From the NCBI GenBank assembly GCA_963711705.1, contig CAVQFM010000010.1, positions 128,655 through 192,654 on the forward strand: 64,000 bases of DNA. Direction: 5' to 3'. The notes under the pieces were generated by a model. The model saw only the letters and a program-made list of their open reading frames with translations. It did not search any database and was not told the origin of the DNA. This stretch comes from RYN-230 sp963711705 (GTDB taxonomy: Bacteria; Actinomycetota; Actinomycetes; Streptosporangiales; Streptosporangiaceae). Positions 7,984 through 17,231 of this stretch are shown piece by piece. The translations under genes were made by a program, and so were the position numbers. Position 1 is the stretch's first letter. Every line of letters begins with the position of its first letter.

Positions 7984-8997
7984 CTAGCCGGGGGCGGGCG
8001 GGCGGCAGCGGATGACCTCGGCCGCGCCGGTGAGCGAGGCCGGCCCGTCCCCGTATGCGACGAGGACCGTCATCCCCTGGTGCAGTTCCAGGGCGCCGCC
8101 GTGCTCGGTGCGCAGGGCGCCCCGGCCGCTGGCCACGATCCAGACCGCATACCCGGCGTCCAGCCGCAGGCCGTCCCCGGGACGCAGCCAGTCGGCCCGG
8201 AAGAAGGAATCGGCCGCGGACGGCAGCAGCGCGGTGACGCTGCTGCCGGTCCCCGTGGCCGCGGCGCCGCGCCGCACGGCCGCGAGCCGCTGCGCGTCCC
8301 ACGGGGTGCGGTCCACCGCCCCGAGGACCCGGTCATAGCCCAGCCCCAGCGTGCCGTCCTGCGCGCCATCGCCGACGAATCCCTGCCACTCCAGCAGGAT
8401 CGACAGGTCGGTCGGTTCCTGCAGCTCGGTCACGAACACGCCGGGGCCGATCGCGTGCGGAGTGCCGGCCGGCACCAGGACGCTGTCGCCAGGCGCGACC
8501 GGCAGTTTGTGCAGCGAGCCGAGCAGCGCGGCCACATCCTGCTGGGCGACCCAGCCGGCCAGCACGCCGGCCGGTACCGCCTCGGCGAACCCGAGGTAGA
8601 CACACGGGTCGGCGCCGTCGGCGGCCAGCACGATCCACGCCTCGGTCTTCCCATGCGCGCAGCCGAGGTGGGCCCGGCTGTAGGCGCGGCCTGGATGGCA
8701 GTGCACCGGCAGCCGCTCCCCCGCGTCCAGCAGCTTGACCAGCAGACTGCTGTCCGCGCCGTACGCGGCCAGGTGCGCGGGGCCGAGGAACCAGGCCGGG
8801 TCCTGGTCGATCGCGTCGGTGAGCAGGCGGCCGTCGGGCAGCCGGGTCAGGCCGGCCTGCGGCTCACCGGCTACGGTCGTGGTGGACGCCACCCAGTCCT
8901 CCGGGCCGTCCCCGGCCACGTCGAGCGCGCGGAATCTGGCGATCTCCGCTCCGCCCCGGTAGAACCGCTGGACCTGGTTGGGGCTCAGGACAAACAA
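7984..8997 (-). CDS. Class I mannose-6-phosphate isomerase-like protein
   Basis: A cupin-fold, zinc-dependent phosphomannose isomerase homologue (mannose-6-P to fructose-6-P). The metal site is readable as VHCHPGRAYSRAHLGCAHGKTEAW (His, His, Glu ligands). Further on, VAPGDSVLVPAGTPHAIG with a downstream TELQEPTD supplies the family's second His/Glu region. The start is placed at TTG 8997 because AGAGGGAGG precedes it at 6 bases and family members begin near the LSPNQ motif; a GTG at 9033 would add 12 residues. At 337 aa it is slightly shorter than enteric ManA. It could instead isomerise a related sugar phosphate. An aldolase fragment lies head to head with it. Confidence 0.75.
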   Translation of the reverse strand: MFVLSPNQVQRFYRGGAEIARFRALDVAGDGPEDWVASTTTVAGEPQAGLTRLPDGRLLTDAIDQDPAWFLGPAHLAAYGADSSLLVKLLDAGERLPVHCHPGRAYSRAHLGCAHGKTEAWIVLAADGADPCVYLGFAEAVPAGVLAGWVAQQDVAALLGSLHKLPVAPGDSVLVPAGTPHAIGPGVFVTELQEPTDLSILLEWQGFVGDGAQDGTLGLGYDRVLGAVDRTPWDAQRLAAVRRGAAATGTGSSVTALLPSAADSFFRADWLRPGDGLRLDAGYAVWIVASGRGALRTEHGGALELHQGMTVLVAYGDGPASLTGAAEVIRCRPPAPG

Positions 8998-9038
8998 CAG
9001 CGCCTCCCTCTCTGCCGATCGCGCGCGAAGCACCAGTT

Positions 9039-9290
9039 ACCGGGTCGCAGGACAAGATCCTCAAGGTGACCTACCCCGGTGACCCGGCGGTGCTCAGCGC
9101 GTGGAGCGGCGAACTCGGCCTGCCCATGGTCATCCTGGGCGGGCCGCCCAGCGGCACGGCGGACGACCTGTGCGCGCTGGTGAGCAAGGCGATCGCGGCG
9201 GGCGCCCGCGGGATCACCATCGGGCGCCGGGTCTGGCAGCGCCCAGCCGACGAGGCCATCGAGCTGCTGGGCCGCCCTGACCCGGATCGT
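9039..9290 (+). pseudogene. C-terminal fragment of a DhnA/LacD-type class I aldolase
   Basis: An open stretch reading KILKVTYPGDPAVLSAW, then LPMVILGGPP, then AIAAGARGITIGRRVWQ matches the last strands of DeoC/FbaB-type TIM-barrel aldolases (the K-x-x-YPG strand, the GGP phosphate loop and the GxxIGR loop). Roughly the first two thirds of the barrel, including the Schiff-base lysine region, are missing. Upstream it merges with the 5' end of the ManA-like gene on the other strand. It is a relic of a sugar-phosphate aldolase that probably stood beside the isomerase, and is not functional. Confidence 0.6.
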
Positions 9291-9356
9291 GCATCCCGGT
9301 CAGGGCGGCCGGCCGGGGTAACCGGGTGTGCCCGCGGGGGCCCGCCGTGCTCAGGA

Positions 9357-9611
9357 TCAGGCGGCGCGGCGCTCCCGCGCGCTGGCCCGGCTGGCGATGA
9401 GCTCGGTCACTTCGCCGACGGTGCTGCCCAGGCCGCCCTTGGCCGCCCGGCTGACCACCGCCTGGGTCACGCCGACCGCCTCGCCCACCATCCGCCGCAG
9501 TTCCGGCGAGGTCCGGATGGCTTCCAGCGACTTACGTGCCCGCTGCAAGCCGTCCCGGCCCTCGCTCACGCCGGTCAGGTAGCCGGCAATGAACCCGATG
9601 ATCGTTTCCAT
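9357..9611 (-). CDS. Small helical protein at the tail of the hydrogenase operon
   Basis: An 84-aa protein whose first 16 residues (METIIGFIAGYLTGVS) are a short hydrophobic, membrane-dipping segment of the type seen in YtxH-like small proteins. About 60 residues of amphipathic helix rich in Arg/Glu/Ala follow. The ATG at 9611 has a modest AGGCAGG upstream. It is the last gene of the minus-strand series that starts at hhyS, 56 bases after the 34-aa gene. I do not recognise a defined function. Its position suggests an accessory role with the hydrogenase or simple read-through from that operon. Confidence 0.6.
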   Translation of the reverse strand: METIIGFIAGYLTGVSEGRDGLQRARKSLEAIRTSPELRRMVGEAVGVTQAVVSRAAKGGLGSTVGEVTELIASRASARERRAA

Positions 9612-9667
9612 AGTTGTGCCTGCCTTGTCGGTTGGGCCGGGTCAGTGCGCCTGGCGGCCGGGCCGGG

Positions 9668-9772
9668 CTACATCTCACGCAGTTCGAGATAGCGCTTGAT
9701 GTCCGGAAGGGACTGGATGATCACCGCGAGTACCGCGGCGACCACCACTGCCTTGATGAGCCTGCTGATCAT
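9668..9772 (-). CDS. 34-aa single-helix membrane miniprotein (DUF6893-like)
   Basis: An ORF of 34 codons with an ideal GAGGAGG site 6 bases before the ATG at 9772. The product starts MISRLIKAVVVAAVLAVIIQ, one transmembrane helix, and ends with a conserved-looking PDIKRYLELR motif. It resembles the very short actinobacterial proteins I remember as DUF6893, which end with the same DIKRYL pattern. It lies 26 bases downstream of the 484-aa hydrogenase-cluster gene and upstream of the 84-aa gene, all on one strand, so it is probably translated from the hydrogenase transcript. A role as a small membrane tether or subunit is only a suggestion. Confidence 0.7.
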   Translation of the reverse strand: MISRLIKAVVVAAVLAVIIQSLPDIKRYLELREM

Positions 9773-9798
9773 CTGAGTCCTCCTCTGGCGGGTGTGAG

Positions 9799-11253
9799 CT
9801 AGCTGGCCCCGATGGGCTCGACCTCATCGGGGGCGAAGTACAGGAACCGGCCGTGCGCAGCATGCAGCTCAGCGGCCGGGTCATCGTCGGGCCGCACGGC
9901 CAGGTGGACGTGGCCGTCCACGTCGAAGAGCACGGCCTCGACCAGCGCCGTCCGGCCGGCCAGGAACAGGTCCTGGGCATCGGCCCGGCGCTGGCCCGGG
10001 CGCATGCGCACCTTGCTGCCCCGGGCGACGCGAACCCCGGCGATGACCACGTGGTCGGTTTCCGGGGACACCGAGCGGTCCTGGCCCGGGTCCCACCAGG
10101 GCGCCTGCCCCGCGACCACCGGGTCGCCGGGGCCGGCCGGTTCGCGGAACTCCGGTACTTCATCGGGCCGGGCCGCACCCGCCCCGGGGACGCCGCCCGC
10201 CGGGCCACCGGCCGGGCGCAGGTAACGGATCGCGCCGTGCATCCGTTCCAGCATCTCCGGGGGCAGGTGGTCGAGCCGGTCCATCAGGTCCGCGGCCCGC
10301 GGGTCGGTGGACCGGGCCTCCTGCTTTTCGGCGTCGGTCAGCGTCAGCGTGCGCAGCGTGAGAATCTCGTCGATCTCGGTGGAGTCGAACAGCTGCCCGG
10401 CGCTCTCCGCGGCGATCTCCGGATGGTCGTACAGGATGACCGGCGAGGACAGCATCAGCTCGGTGCACCCCTCCGGGCCGCCCAGCACCGGCCAGGTGCC
10501 GGTGTTCACGCACGCGCCGACCTCGGCCGCTGCCCACTCCGGTGGCTCGGTCATGGACAGGAAGCGGCCGCCGGGCACGGTGATCAGCGAATGCGCGGCG
10601 ACCAGCGCGAACGGCAGGCCGTCGGCCCGCCGGGCCAGCGGCCCGGGCGGCTGCGTCCGGTTCTCCAGCACCACCCGCAGCCGCAGCGCGCCGTACGGCC
10701 CGGGCAGCCGCTCCGCGCTCAGCCGCAGTACCCCGTGCAGTTCCTCGCGCCGGCGGACCAGCCGCCCCACGACCTGCCCGTCCGGGCCGGCCACATCCTC
10801 CTCGTCGGTGCCGCCCGGGATGGTGAACGGGGTTTCGGTGCCGCCGGACAGCAGTTCGCTGAGCGGGGCGGTGGCCCGGTAATTTCGTTCAGCTGCTTCG
10901 TCAAAAGGAGTGTGCGTCACGCCGCCGGCCTGGAGCGAGCCCACCGCCGTGAACGTGCCGTCCGCCGACCGGGCCTGCACACTGCGCCGCTGCAGCTGGA
11001 GGAACCGGGCCTCCGTGGTGAGCTGTGCGTCAGCCGGGCACTCCAGGATGCACTCGGTCTGGGTGCCGGACGGCTCGTGCTCGTCCACGCTCCGGTAGGC
11101 CGGCGGCATCAGCACGCCGAACTGGAAGCGCTCCTGGTTCTTCTGCGCGGATGCCCGGTAGGGATAGAGCAGGTAGCCCTCGAACAAGATCGCGTCCGCC
11201 ACCTGGCGCGCGTGGCCGGTGCAGGCCGGGTCCACCTGGCCAGCCGGGGTCAC
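9799..11253 (-). CDS. Conserved hydrogenase-cluster protein, 484 aa, unknown function
   Basis: A 484-aa soluble protein with no clear membrane segment. The N-terminal third contains AILFEGYLLYPYRASAQKNQERFQFGVLMPP, a stretch I associate with uncharacterised genes inside actinobacterial group 1h hydrogenase clusters. A Gly/Pro-rich linker (about residues 360-400) separates a C-terminal ~85-residue domain (VIAGVRVARGSKVRMRPGQR, AVLFDVDGHVHLAV, FLYFAPDEVEPI) that looks like a small beta barrel. The GTG at 11253 overlaps the stop of the preceding gene as GTGA, so the genes are translationally coupled. It has no FeS-type Cys clusters and is probably an assembly or interaction partner. Function not known. 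Confidence 0.75.
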   Translation of the reverse strand: MTPAGQVDPACTGHARQVADAILFEGYLLYPYRASAQKNQERFQFGVLMPPAYRSVDEHEPSGTQTECILECPADAQLTTEARFLQLQRRSVQARSADGTFTAVGSLQAGGVTHTPFDEAAERNYRATAPLSELLSGGTETPFTIPGGTDEEDVAGPDGQVVGRLVRRREELHGVLRLSAERLPGPYGALRLRVVLENRTQPPGPLARRADGLPFALVAAHSLITVPGGRFLSMTEPPEWAAAEVGACVNTGTWPVLGGPEGCTELMLSSPVILYDHPEIAAESAGQLFDSTEIDEILTLRTLTLTDAEKQEARSTDPRAADLMDRLDHLPPEMLERMHGAIRYLRPAGGPAGGVPGAGAARPDEVPEFREPAGPGDPVVAGQAPWWDPGQDRSVSPETDHVVIAGVRVARGSKVRMRPGQRRADAQDLFLAGRTALVEAVLFDVDGHVHLAVRPDDDPAAELHAAHGRFLYFAPDEVEPIGAS

Positions 11254-11888
11254 GGCCCCTCCCCCGCCCTGGCCAGCAGCGCGGCCACGGTCGCGTCCCA
11301 GGTGGGCAGCGCGTGCCGGGTCTTGAACCGGATCAGGTCATCGAGGGTCTGGCGGCTCATCGTGATCCACGCGGCGTCCGGGAAGTGGGCGTCCACCGCC
11401 TCCCGCCACAGGCTCACCGGCAGGCGGAACGTGGTCTCCTTGCTCCACGGCACCTGCTGGACCTGGAGCCGCCCGTCGGCCTGGGCGAAGATAGTGCCGC
11501 TGAACAGCAGCAGCAGCGGGATCTCACCGTCGTCCAGTGAGCTGAAGTACCGGGTGGACGCGATCTGCAGGTCGTAGCTGAACGGCACCGGGAGGTCGGT
11601 CTCGATGCTGCCGGTGAACCCCGGCACCATGCTGGAGATCGTCGTGAACTGCATCGGCTTGACCGTGTCGGCCCAGCGCTGCTTGTCGCCGAACAGGTCG
11701 TGCAGCCGCCCGGCCTCGGTGTCGGAGTAGGCGCGGCGGAACGGCTCGATGCGGATCTGCGAGCGCAGCGCGATCGCGTCCACCTTTTGCCCGGTGGTCT
11801 CGCTGATCCGCAGGGTCAGCGTGAACGAGGGCACCACCGCGTACCGGTCCGGCCGCGCGCCGGTGCAGTCGAACACGAGCTCAGCCAT
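11250..11888 (-). CDS. DUF6084-like hydrogenase-cluster protein
   Basis: A 212-aa protein of the type I recall as DUF6084, found in actinobacterial hydrogenase clusters. It starts MAELVFDCTGARPDRYAVVP and has recognisable blocks: IRIEPFRRAY, RWADTVKPMQFTTISSMVPGF, FSYDLQIASTRYFSSLDDGEIPL, and a late WREAVDAHFPDAAW. There is no signal peptide, membrane segment or Cys cluster. The ATG at 11888 overlaps the end of the DUF5947-like gene by 8 bases, and its own stop overlaps the next start (GTGA), so it sits in a tightly coupled chain. The conserved beta-rich pattern suggests a structural or assembly factor rather than an enzyme. Function unknown. Confidence 0.8.
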   Translation of the reverse strand: MAELVFDCTGARPDRYAVVPSFTLTLRISETTGQKVDAIALRSQIRIEPFRRAYSDTEAGRLHDLFGDKQRWADTVKPMQFTTISSMVPGFTGSIETDLPVPFSYDLQIASTRYFSSLDDGEIPLLLLFSGTIFAQADGRLQVQQVPWSKETTFRLPVSLWREAVDAHFPDAAWITMSRQTLDDLIRFKTRHALPTWDATVAALLARAGEGP

Positions 11889-12761
11889 CCCGGGCACCCT
11901 GCCGGGCGGTATCCCTGGCCCGGGCCTGCACGCCAGCCAGGAACTCCCCGATGCTCGCCCGGGCCTCGGTGCCGCCGTCGAAGCCGCGCCACAGCATCCG
12001 CATCCGGCCGGCCAGCTCGTAGCAGGCGTCGATCGGCACGATGAAGTAATCCATGGTGGCGGCGCCCCCGGGCTCGCTGGCGCCGGCCGCGCCAGCCTCG
12101 GCCGGGACGGCCGATCGGGGGGCTCCAGGGGGTCGTCCCCCCGGGCCAGCACCGGGACGGCAGATCAGCACGGCCTCCACGTCCGGCTCGGCCTCGGCCA
12201 GCAGCGGGTACTCGGCGGCCAGCCGCTGCCAGGCGGGCAGGTCCAGCGCGCACTCGGTGGCCCCGGCCGGGCTGGGGTAAAAGCAGCCCAGCTCACCAGG
12301 TTGCGAGCGGTACAGGAAGAAGGCCAGCCCGACCGGGATCTGCAGCTCGTCCCAGTCGGCCGCCGACATGACCCGGGACGAGTCACGCAGGTACCGGTCG
12401 GGCACCGCGTGGTACCGCCCGTGGGCTCCCGCCGCGGGCCGGCCCGCCGGGGCGTCCTGGCCGGCGGCCCGGGACAGCGACGAGGCGCCGGGGTGGGTGA
12501 ACAACAGGTAGCAGGCCCGGCAGGCGCACGCCAGGCTGGACTGCTCCAGGTCGGCCACGTGCCCGTGGGCGGCCGGGATCGCGGCCGCGCAGAACTCGCA
12601 GTGTTCCTCGGCCGCCCCGGGTCCCCCGGCTGCCGGAGCGGCCGGCTCCCGGGCCGGGAGCGGGGCGGGGCCGGCCGCGCTGAGGGCGGGGGCGCCCCAG
12701 GCGCGCCCCGCGGTGGGCCCGGCGGGCCGGTGAACCTGCGCAGTCCCTGCGGCCGGGTCAC
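11881..12761 (-). CDS. DUF5947-like Cys-rich hydrogenase-cluster protein (frameshift in N-terminal linker)
   Basis: The body (from about 12612 to 11881) reads HCEFCAAAIPAAHGHV, then LACACRACYLLF, then WDELQIPVGLAFFL, a pattern I associate with DUF5947. The paired CxxC and CxCxxC motifs suggest a zinc or FeS site. The natural start is GTG 12761, which overlaps the upstream stop as GTGA and reads MTRPQGLRRFTGPP, but it lies in another frame from the CEFC segment. Between them is a Pro/Gly-rich run (12610-12725). One missing base there would join the frames, and no start codon exists in the body frame above GTG 12558. Either the sequence has an error or the gene is damaged. It is coupled at both ends within the hydrogenase operon. 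Confidence 0.7.
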
Positions 12762-13690
12762 GGGCTGACCGCCTCCTGGGCCGCCCCGACCGCGACCCGG
12801 ACGCCCTGGCTGTCGGACAGCAGCGGCAGCGGGTCGAGGTGCCGGGCCGGGTCGTCTACGCCCCGGCCGGCCGAGCGCACGTCGTACCGGGTCTGGCAGC
12901 CCGCGCAGGCCAGCTCGCCGATGGTGAGCGTGCCATCGCCGAGGGAGCGCCCACAGGCCGCGCAGGCATCCCGGTAGGCGTACAGGGTGCCGCGCACGGC
13001 GCAGATGAGCACCGGGGTCCCGGCAATCATGGCGGTGACCGGCTTGCTGCTGGGCGGCCCGATGTCCGGCAGCGCGACCCAGCTGGCCTCACCCGCGGCC
13101 AGGGGCGCGGCCGGGCCGGGCTGGCGGCCGGGCCCCGGGCCGGGCCCGCCCGGGTCCGGCGGGCGGCTGCCGATCTGCAGCAGCTGCGGCCCGCTGGGCG
13201 GCGGCGCGGTCATCCCTTCCACCACGACCTCGGTGACCTCGGGGGCGGCGTCCTCGACCGCGCCCTTGAGCGCGAGCTGCACGGTCACCGTGGACGACGG
13301 GCAGCCATGGCAGCTGCCTTCCAGCCGCAGCCGCGCCACCCCGTCCTCGGTCACCCCGAGGTACTGCACCCCGCCGGCATGCGAGCCCAGATACGGGCGC
13401 ACCTGGTCCAGGGCCCGCTGGATCCGCGCGTCCACGTCCAGCGGGTGCAGGTCGTGCAGCAGGAGCAGGCTTTCCACCAGCGGGTCGGCCAGCAGCCGGT
13501 CCAGCACCGCGGCGCCGGCCTCGCCTTCGGCGTGCAGCGCGGCCATGATGTGGCCCAGGCCCTCGCCGTACAGGCCGAGCAGCAGCCGGACCAGCTCTTC
13601 GGCGGCCCGGGCTGTCGCCTCGCCGCCCTCGGATTGCAGGACGCCGAGCAGTTCCTCCACCCGCGCCCCGACCTGCCGCGCGTCGGCCAT
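12758..13690 (-). CDS. NifU-like domain fused to a Cys4 Rieske-like domain
   Basis: A 310-aa fusion. Residues 85-160 are a NifU C-terminal type FeS scaffold with the diagnostic SCHGCPSS (Cys127, Cys130). After a Pro/Gly linker (about 175-200), residues 203-305 resemble a Rieske-type fold (MIAGTPVLICAVRGTLYAYRDAC). The metal ligands read CAAC (243, 246) and CAGC (262, 265): four cysteines in CxxC pairs instead of the Rieske CxH/CxxH. It could bind a rubredoxin-like iron, an all-Cys FeS cluster or zinc. The N-terminal 80 residues are helical. Next to hhyL in one operon, it is a good candidate for cluster assembly on, or electron transfer from, the hydrogenase. Confidence 0.8.
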   Translation of the reverse strand: MADARQVGARVEELLGVLQSEGGEATARAAEELVRLLLGLYGEGLGHIMAALHAEGEAGAAVLDRLLADPLVESLLLLHDLHPLDVDARIQRALDQVRPYLGSHAGGVQYLGVTEDGVARLRLEGSCHGCPSSTVTVQLALKGAVEDAAPEVTEVVVEGMTAPPPSGPQLLQIGSRPPDPGGPGPGPGRQPGPAAPLAAGEASWVALPDIGPPSSKPVTAMIAGTPVLICAVRGTLYAYRDACAACGRSLGDGTLTIGELACAGCQTRYDVRSAGRGVDDPARHLDPLPLLSDSQGVRVAVGAAQEAVSP

Positions 13691-13799
13691 CCGTGCCGCC
13701 TTTCCTGTGCTGGCTGCTGGGGGATCCCGGGGCGGTGCGGTTTCCGGGACGCAGCTGCCCTGGGGACCACGAGAACCCCGGAAACCCCGGGATCCCCCG

Positions 13800-15584
13800 T
13801 CAGGTGGCCAGTGTCGCGCTCATCGGCGAGTGCACCTTCTGCAGCGTCTTGCCGTTGCCGAGGTACATGTGGACGCCGCAGGGCAGGCAGGGGTCGAAGC
13901 TGCGGACCGCCCGCATGATGTCGATGCCCTTGAAGTTGTCCGGCGGGTTCTCCTCGAAGATCGGCGTGTTCTGCACCGCGTCCTCGTACGGGCCCGGGGT
14001 GCCGTAGCTGTCCCGGACGCTCGCGTTCCACGGGGTCGGCGGGTACGGGTGGTAGTTGGCGATCTTGCCCTCCCTGATCACCATGTGGTGGGACAGCACA
14101 CCGCGGACGGCCTCGGTGAACCCGCAGCTGTTCGCCTCGTCCGGGACGTCGAACGGCTCCCAGGTCTTGGTGTGCCCGGCGCGCACCTCGGCCAGCGCCT
14201 TCTCCATGAAGTGCAGCGCGCAGGCGGCCGCGTAAGCCTGGAAGTAGGTCCGCGCCCGGTCCCGCTCGATGGCGTTGGACAGCGGCCGGCCTTCCTTGTC
14301 CTGCGGGATCTTCCACTCGAACGTGACCTCGGGCTTGGTCACCGTGCGCGGCAGGTTAATCAGCACGCTGTTCCCGGTGGACTTGACGTAGCCGAAGTCC
14401 ACCAGGCGGCCCTGGGCGGTCGCCCACAGCCGGGCGATCGGGCCGCCGCCGGTGTCCGCGGCCAGGTGGTTCTCGCCGTCGAACCAGCGCGGCGACATGA
14501 CCCAGCTGTACTGGCTGTCGAAGTCGCGCTTGGCCGGCCGCGGGATCGTGTGCTGGTTCCACGGGTGCCTGCGGTCCACCGGGTTGCCCAGCGGGTCCCG
14601 GGTGACGAACATCTCCTGGTCTTCCCAGTCCTCGTAGTAGGAACTGCCGAGCAGGATGCGGATGCCGAGGTTGATCTCGACCAGGTCGTTGGTGAGCAGC
14701 TGCCCGTCCCGGATCACGCCGGGGCTGACGAACATCTTGCGGCCCCAGTCGGTCATGTGGTCGTAGCGGAAGTCGCAGTGGTCCGGGTCGTTGAGGCTGC
14801 CCCAGCAGACCATGTCGGCGCGGCGCCGGCCGACCTCCTCGTAGCCGGGCAGCGCCTCGTAGAAGAAGTCGAACAGGTCGTCATGCATGGGCACGACGCG
14901 CTTCATGAACTCGACGTAGCGCATCAGCCGGGTCAGGTAGTCGGTGAACAGCTGGACCGTCGGGGTGGTGCCCACGCCGCCGGGGTACAGCGTGGACGGG
15001 TGCACGTGGCGCCCCTCCATCAGGCAGAACATCTCCCGGGTGGACCGGCTGACCTGGAGCGCCTCCCGGTAGAACTCGCCTTCCAGCGGGTTCAGCGAGC
15101 GCATGATGTCGCCGATGGTCCGGTACCCGTGGTCGGCCGCGTGCGGGGCCTCGGTGCTGTTGGCCTGCTCGAGCACGCCGGGGTTGGTCTCGCCGACCAT
15201 CCTCGCGCAGAAGTCCACCCCGACCAGGTTCTCCTGGAAGATGTTGTGGTCGAACATGTACTCGGCGGCCTCGCCGAGGTTGATGATCCACTCGGCCAGA
15301 TGCGGCGGGCGGACACCGTAGGCCATGTTCTGGTTGTAGACCGAGCACGTCGCGTGGTTGTCACCGCAGATGCCGCAGATACGGCTGGTGATGAAGTGCG
15401 CGTCGCGCGGGTCCTTGCCCTTCATGAAGATGCTGTAACCACGGAAGATCGACGACGTGCTGTGGCACTCGACGACCTTCTTCTGGCTGAAGTCGATCTT
15501 CGTGTAGATGCCCAGGCTGCCCACGATCCTGGTGATGGGATCCCAGTTCATCTCCACAATGCCGGTACCGGCGGCAGTACTCAT
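13800..15584 (-). CDS. hhyL: [NiFe]-hydrogenase large subunit, group 1h type
   Basis: A 594-aa catalytic subunit that binds the Ni-Fe(CN)2CO centre and oxidises H2. The L1 motif RICGICGDNH gives Cys70 and Cys73; the L2 motif DPCLPCGVH gives Cys566 and Cys569. A 22-residue tail after His572 is the piece that a maturation protease would remove. The overall sequence (MNWDPITRIVGSLGIYTKIDF, SIFRGYSIFMKGKDPRDA) fits the actinobacterial high-affinity group 1h enzymes that consume atmospheric H2. It is preceded by hhyS (75-base gap) and followed by the NifU fusion (109 bases). There is no sign of damage. Confidence 0.95.
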   Translation of the reverse strand: MSTAAGTGIVEMNWDPITRIVGSLGIYTKIDFSQKKVVECHSTSSIFRGYSIFMKGKDPRDAHFITSRICGICGDNHATCSVYNQNMAYGVRPPHLAEWIINLGEAAEYMFDHNIFQENLVGVDFCARMVGETNPGVLEQANSTEAPHAADHGYRTIGDIMRSLNPLEGEFYREALQVSRSTREMFCLMEGRHVHPSTLYPGGVGTTPTVQLFTDYLTRLMRYVEFMKRVVPMHDDLFDFFYEALPGYEEVGRRRADMVCWGSLNDPDHCDFRYDHMTDWGRKMFVSPGVIRDGQLLTNDLVEINLGIRILLGSSYYEDWEDQEMFVTRDPLGNPVDRRHPWNQHTIPRPAKRDFDSQYSWVMSPRWFDGENHLAADTGGGPIARLWATAQGRLVDFGYVKSTGNSVLINLPRTVTKPEVTFEWKIPQDKEGRPLSNAIERDRARTYFQAYAAACALHFMEKALAEVRAGHTKTWEPFDVPDEANSCGFTEAVRGVLSHHMVIREGKIANYHPYPPTPWNASVRDSYGTPGPYEDAVQNTPIFEENPPDNFKGIDIMRAVRSFDPCLPCGVHMYLGNGKTLQKVHSPMSATLAT

Positions 15585-15659
15585 GGCTCATCCCTCTCGC
15601 TGGTCTGCGGCGCCCCGGCCCGCGGCCTGGCGCTGGTCATGTCCCAGGTACTGCCGTCG

Positions 15660-16730
<1,071 letters not shown>

Positions 16731-17231
16731 TGCTAGGCCACCTCCTCGCTGTGGTTGCGGCGGGATGGTGGGTACATGGCGAACGGCTCGCGACCCGCGC
16801 AGGCCAGCCGGGTGCGGAGGGTCACGAGATGAGGAGCCCGGCGCGGCGCACCGGGCGGTGGCAGGACGGCAGCAATATGGGTGCCAGCGGGCATCTGCCG
16901 CCTGGCGGGCCGCGCAGGTCCCCCGACGGCCCGAACCACGGGAAGCGCGCCAGCGCCAGCAAAATGGTTCATGAAGGGCCTGCCTGCATCATGCGCAGGT
17001 GCCGCCATGGTAAACCCGTCCACCATGCGCATCAAGACAGTCGCGTGATGTTGCCGGACATAACTGTCTGGCCCAACCGACAGAGTTGGCAGTTGCCGGG
17101 CCATGACCCGGCACGTTGGCTGGGATTGGGTAACCGTGACCGGCTGACCCCCGGCACACAATCGTGGCCGGACGCGTAGCCTGGGTCCGAGACCGGTCGG
17201 GTGCAGACCGTGACACGGCGAGGGAGACGCA
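16731..17231 (-). promoter_or_regulatory. Divergent control region between hhyS and the HTH regulator
   Basis: A 501-base spacer with no convincing gene. The hhyS ribosome site (GAGGAGG) is at its left end, and that of the regulator (AGGGAGA) at its right end. The right half (about 16965-17150) is AT-richer than its surroundings and holds short dyads, for example CCAAC/GTTGG at 17073-17089 and CCTGC/GCAGG at 16983-16999. It should contain both promoters, but I cannot place -10/-35 boxes with confidence. Confidence 0.5.
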
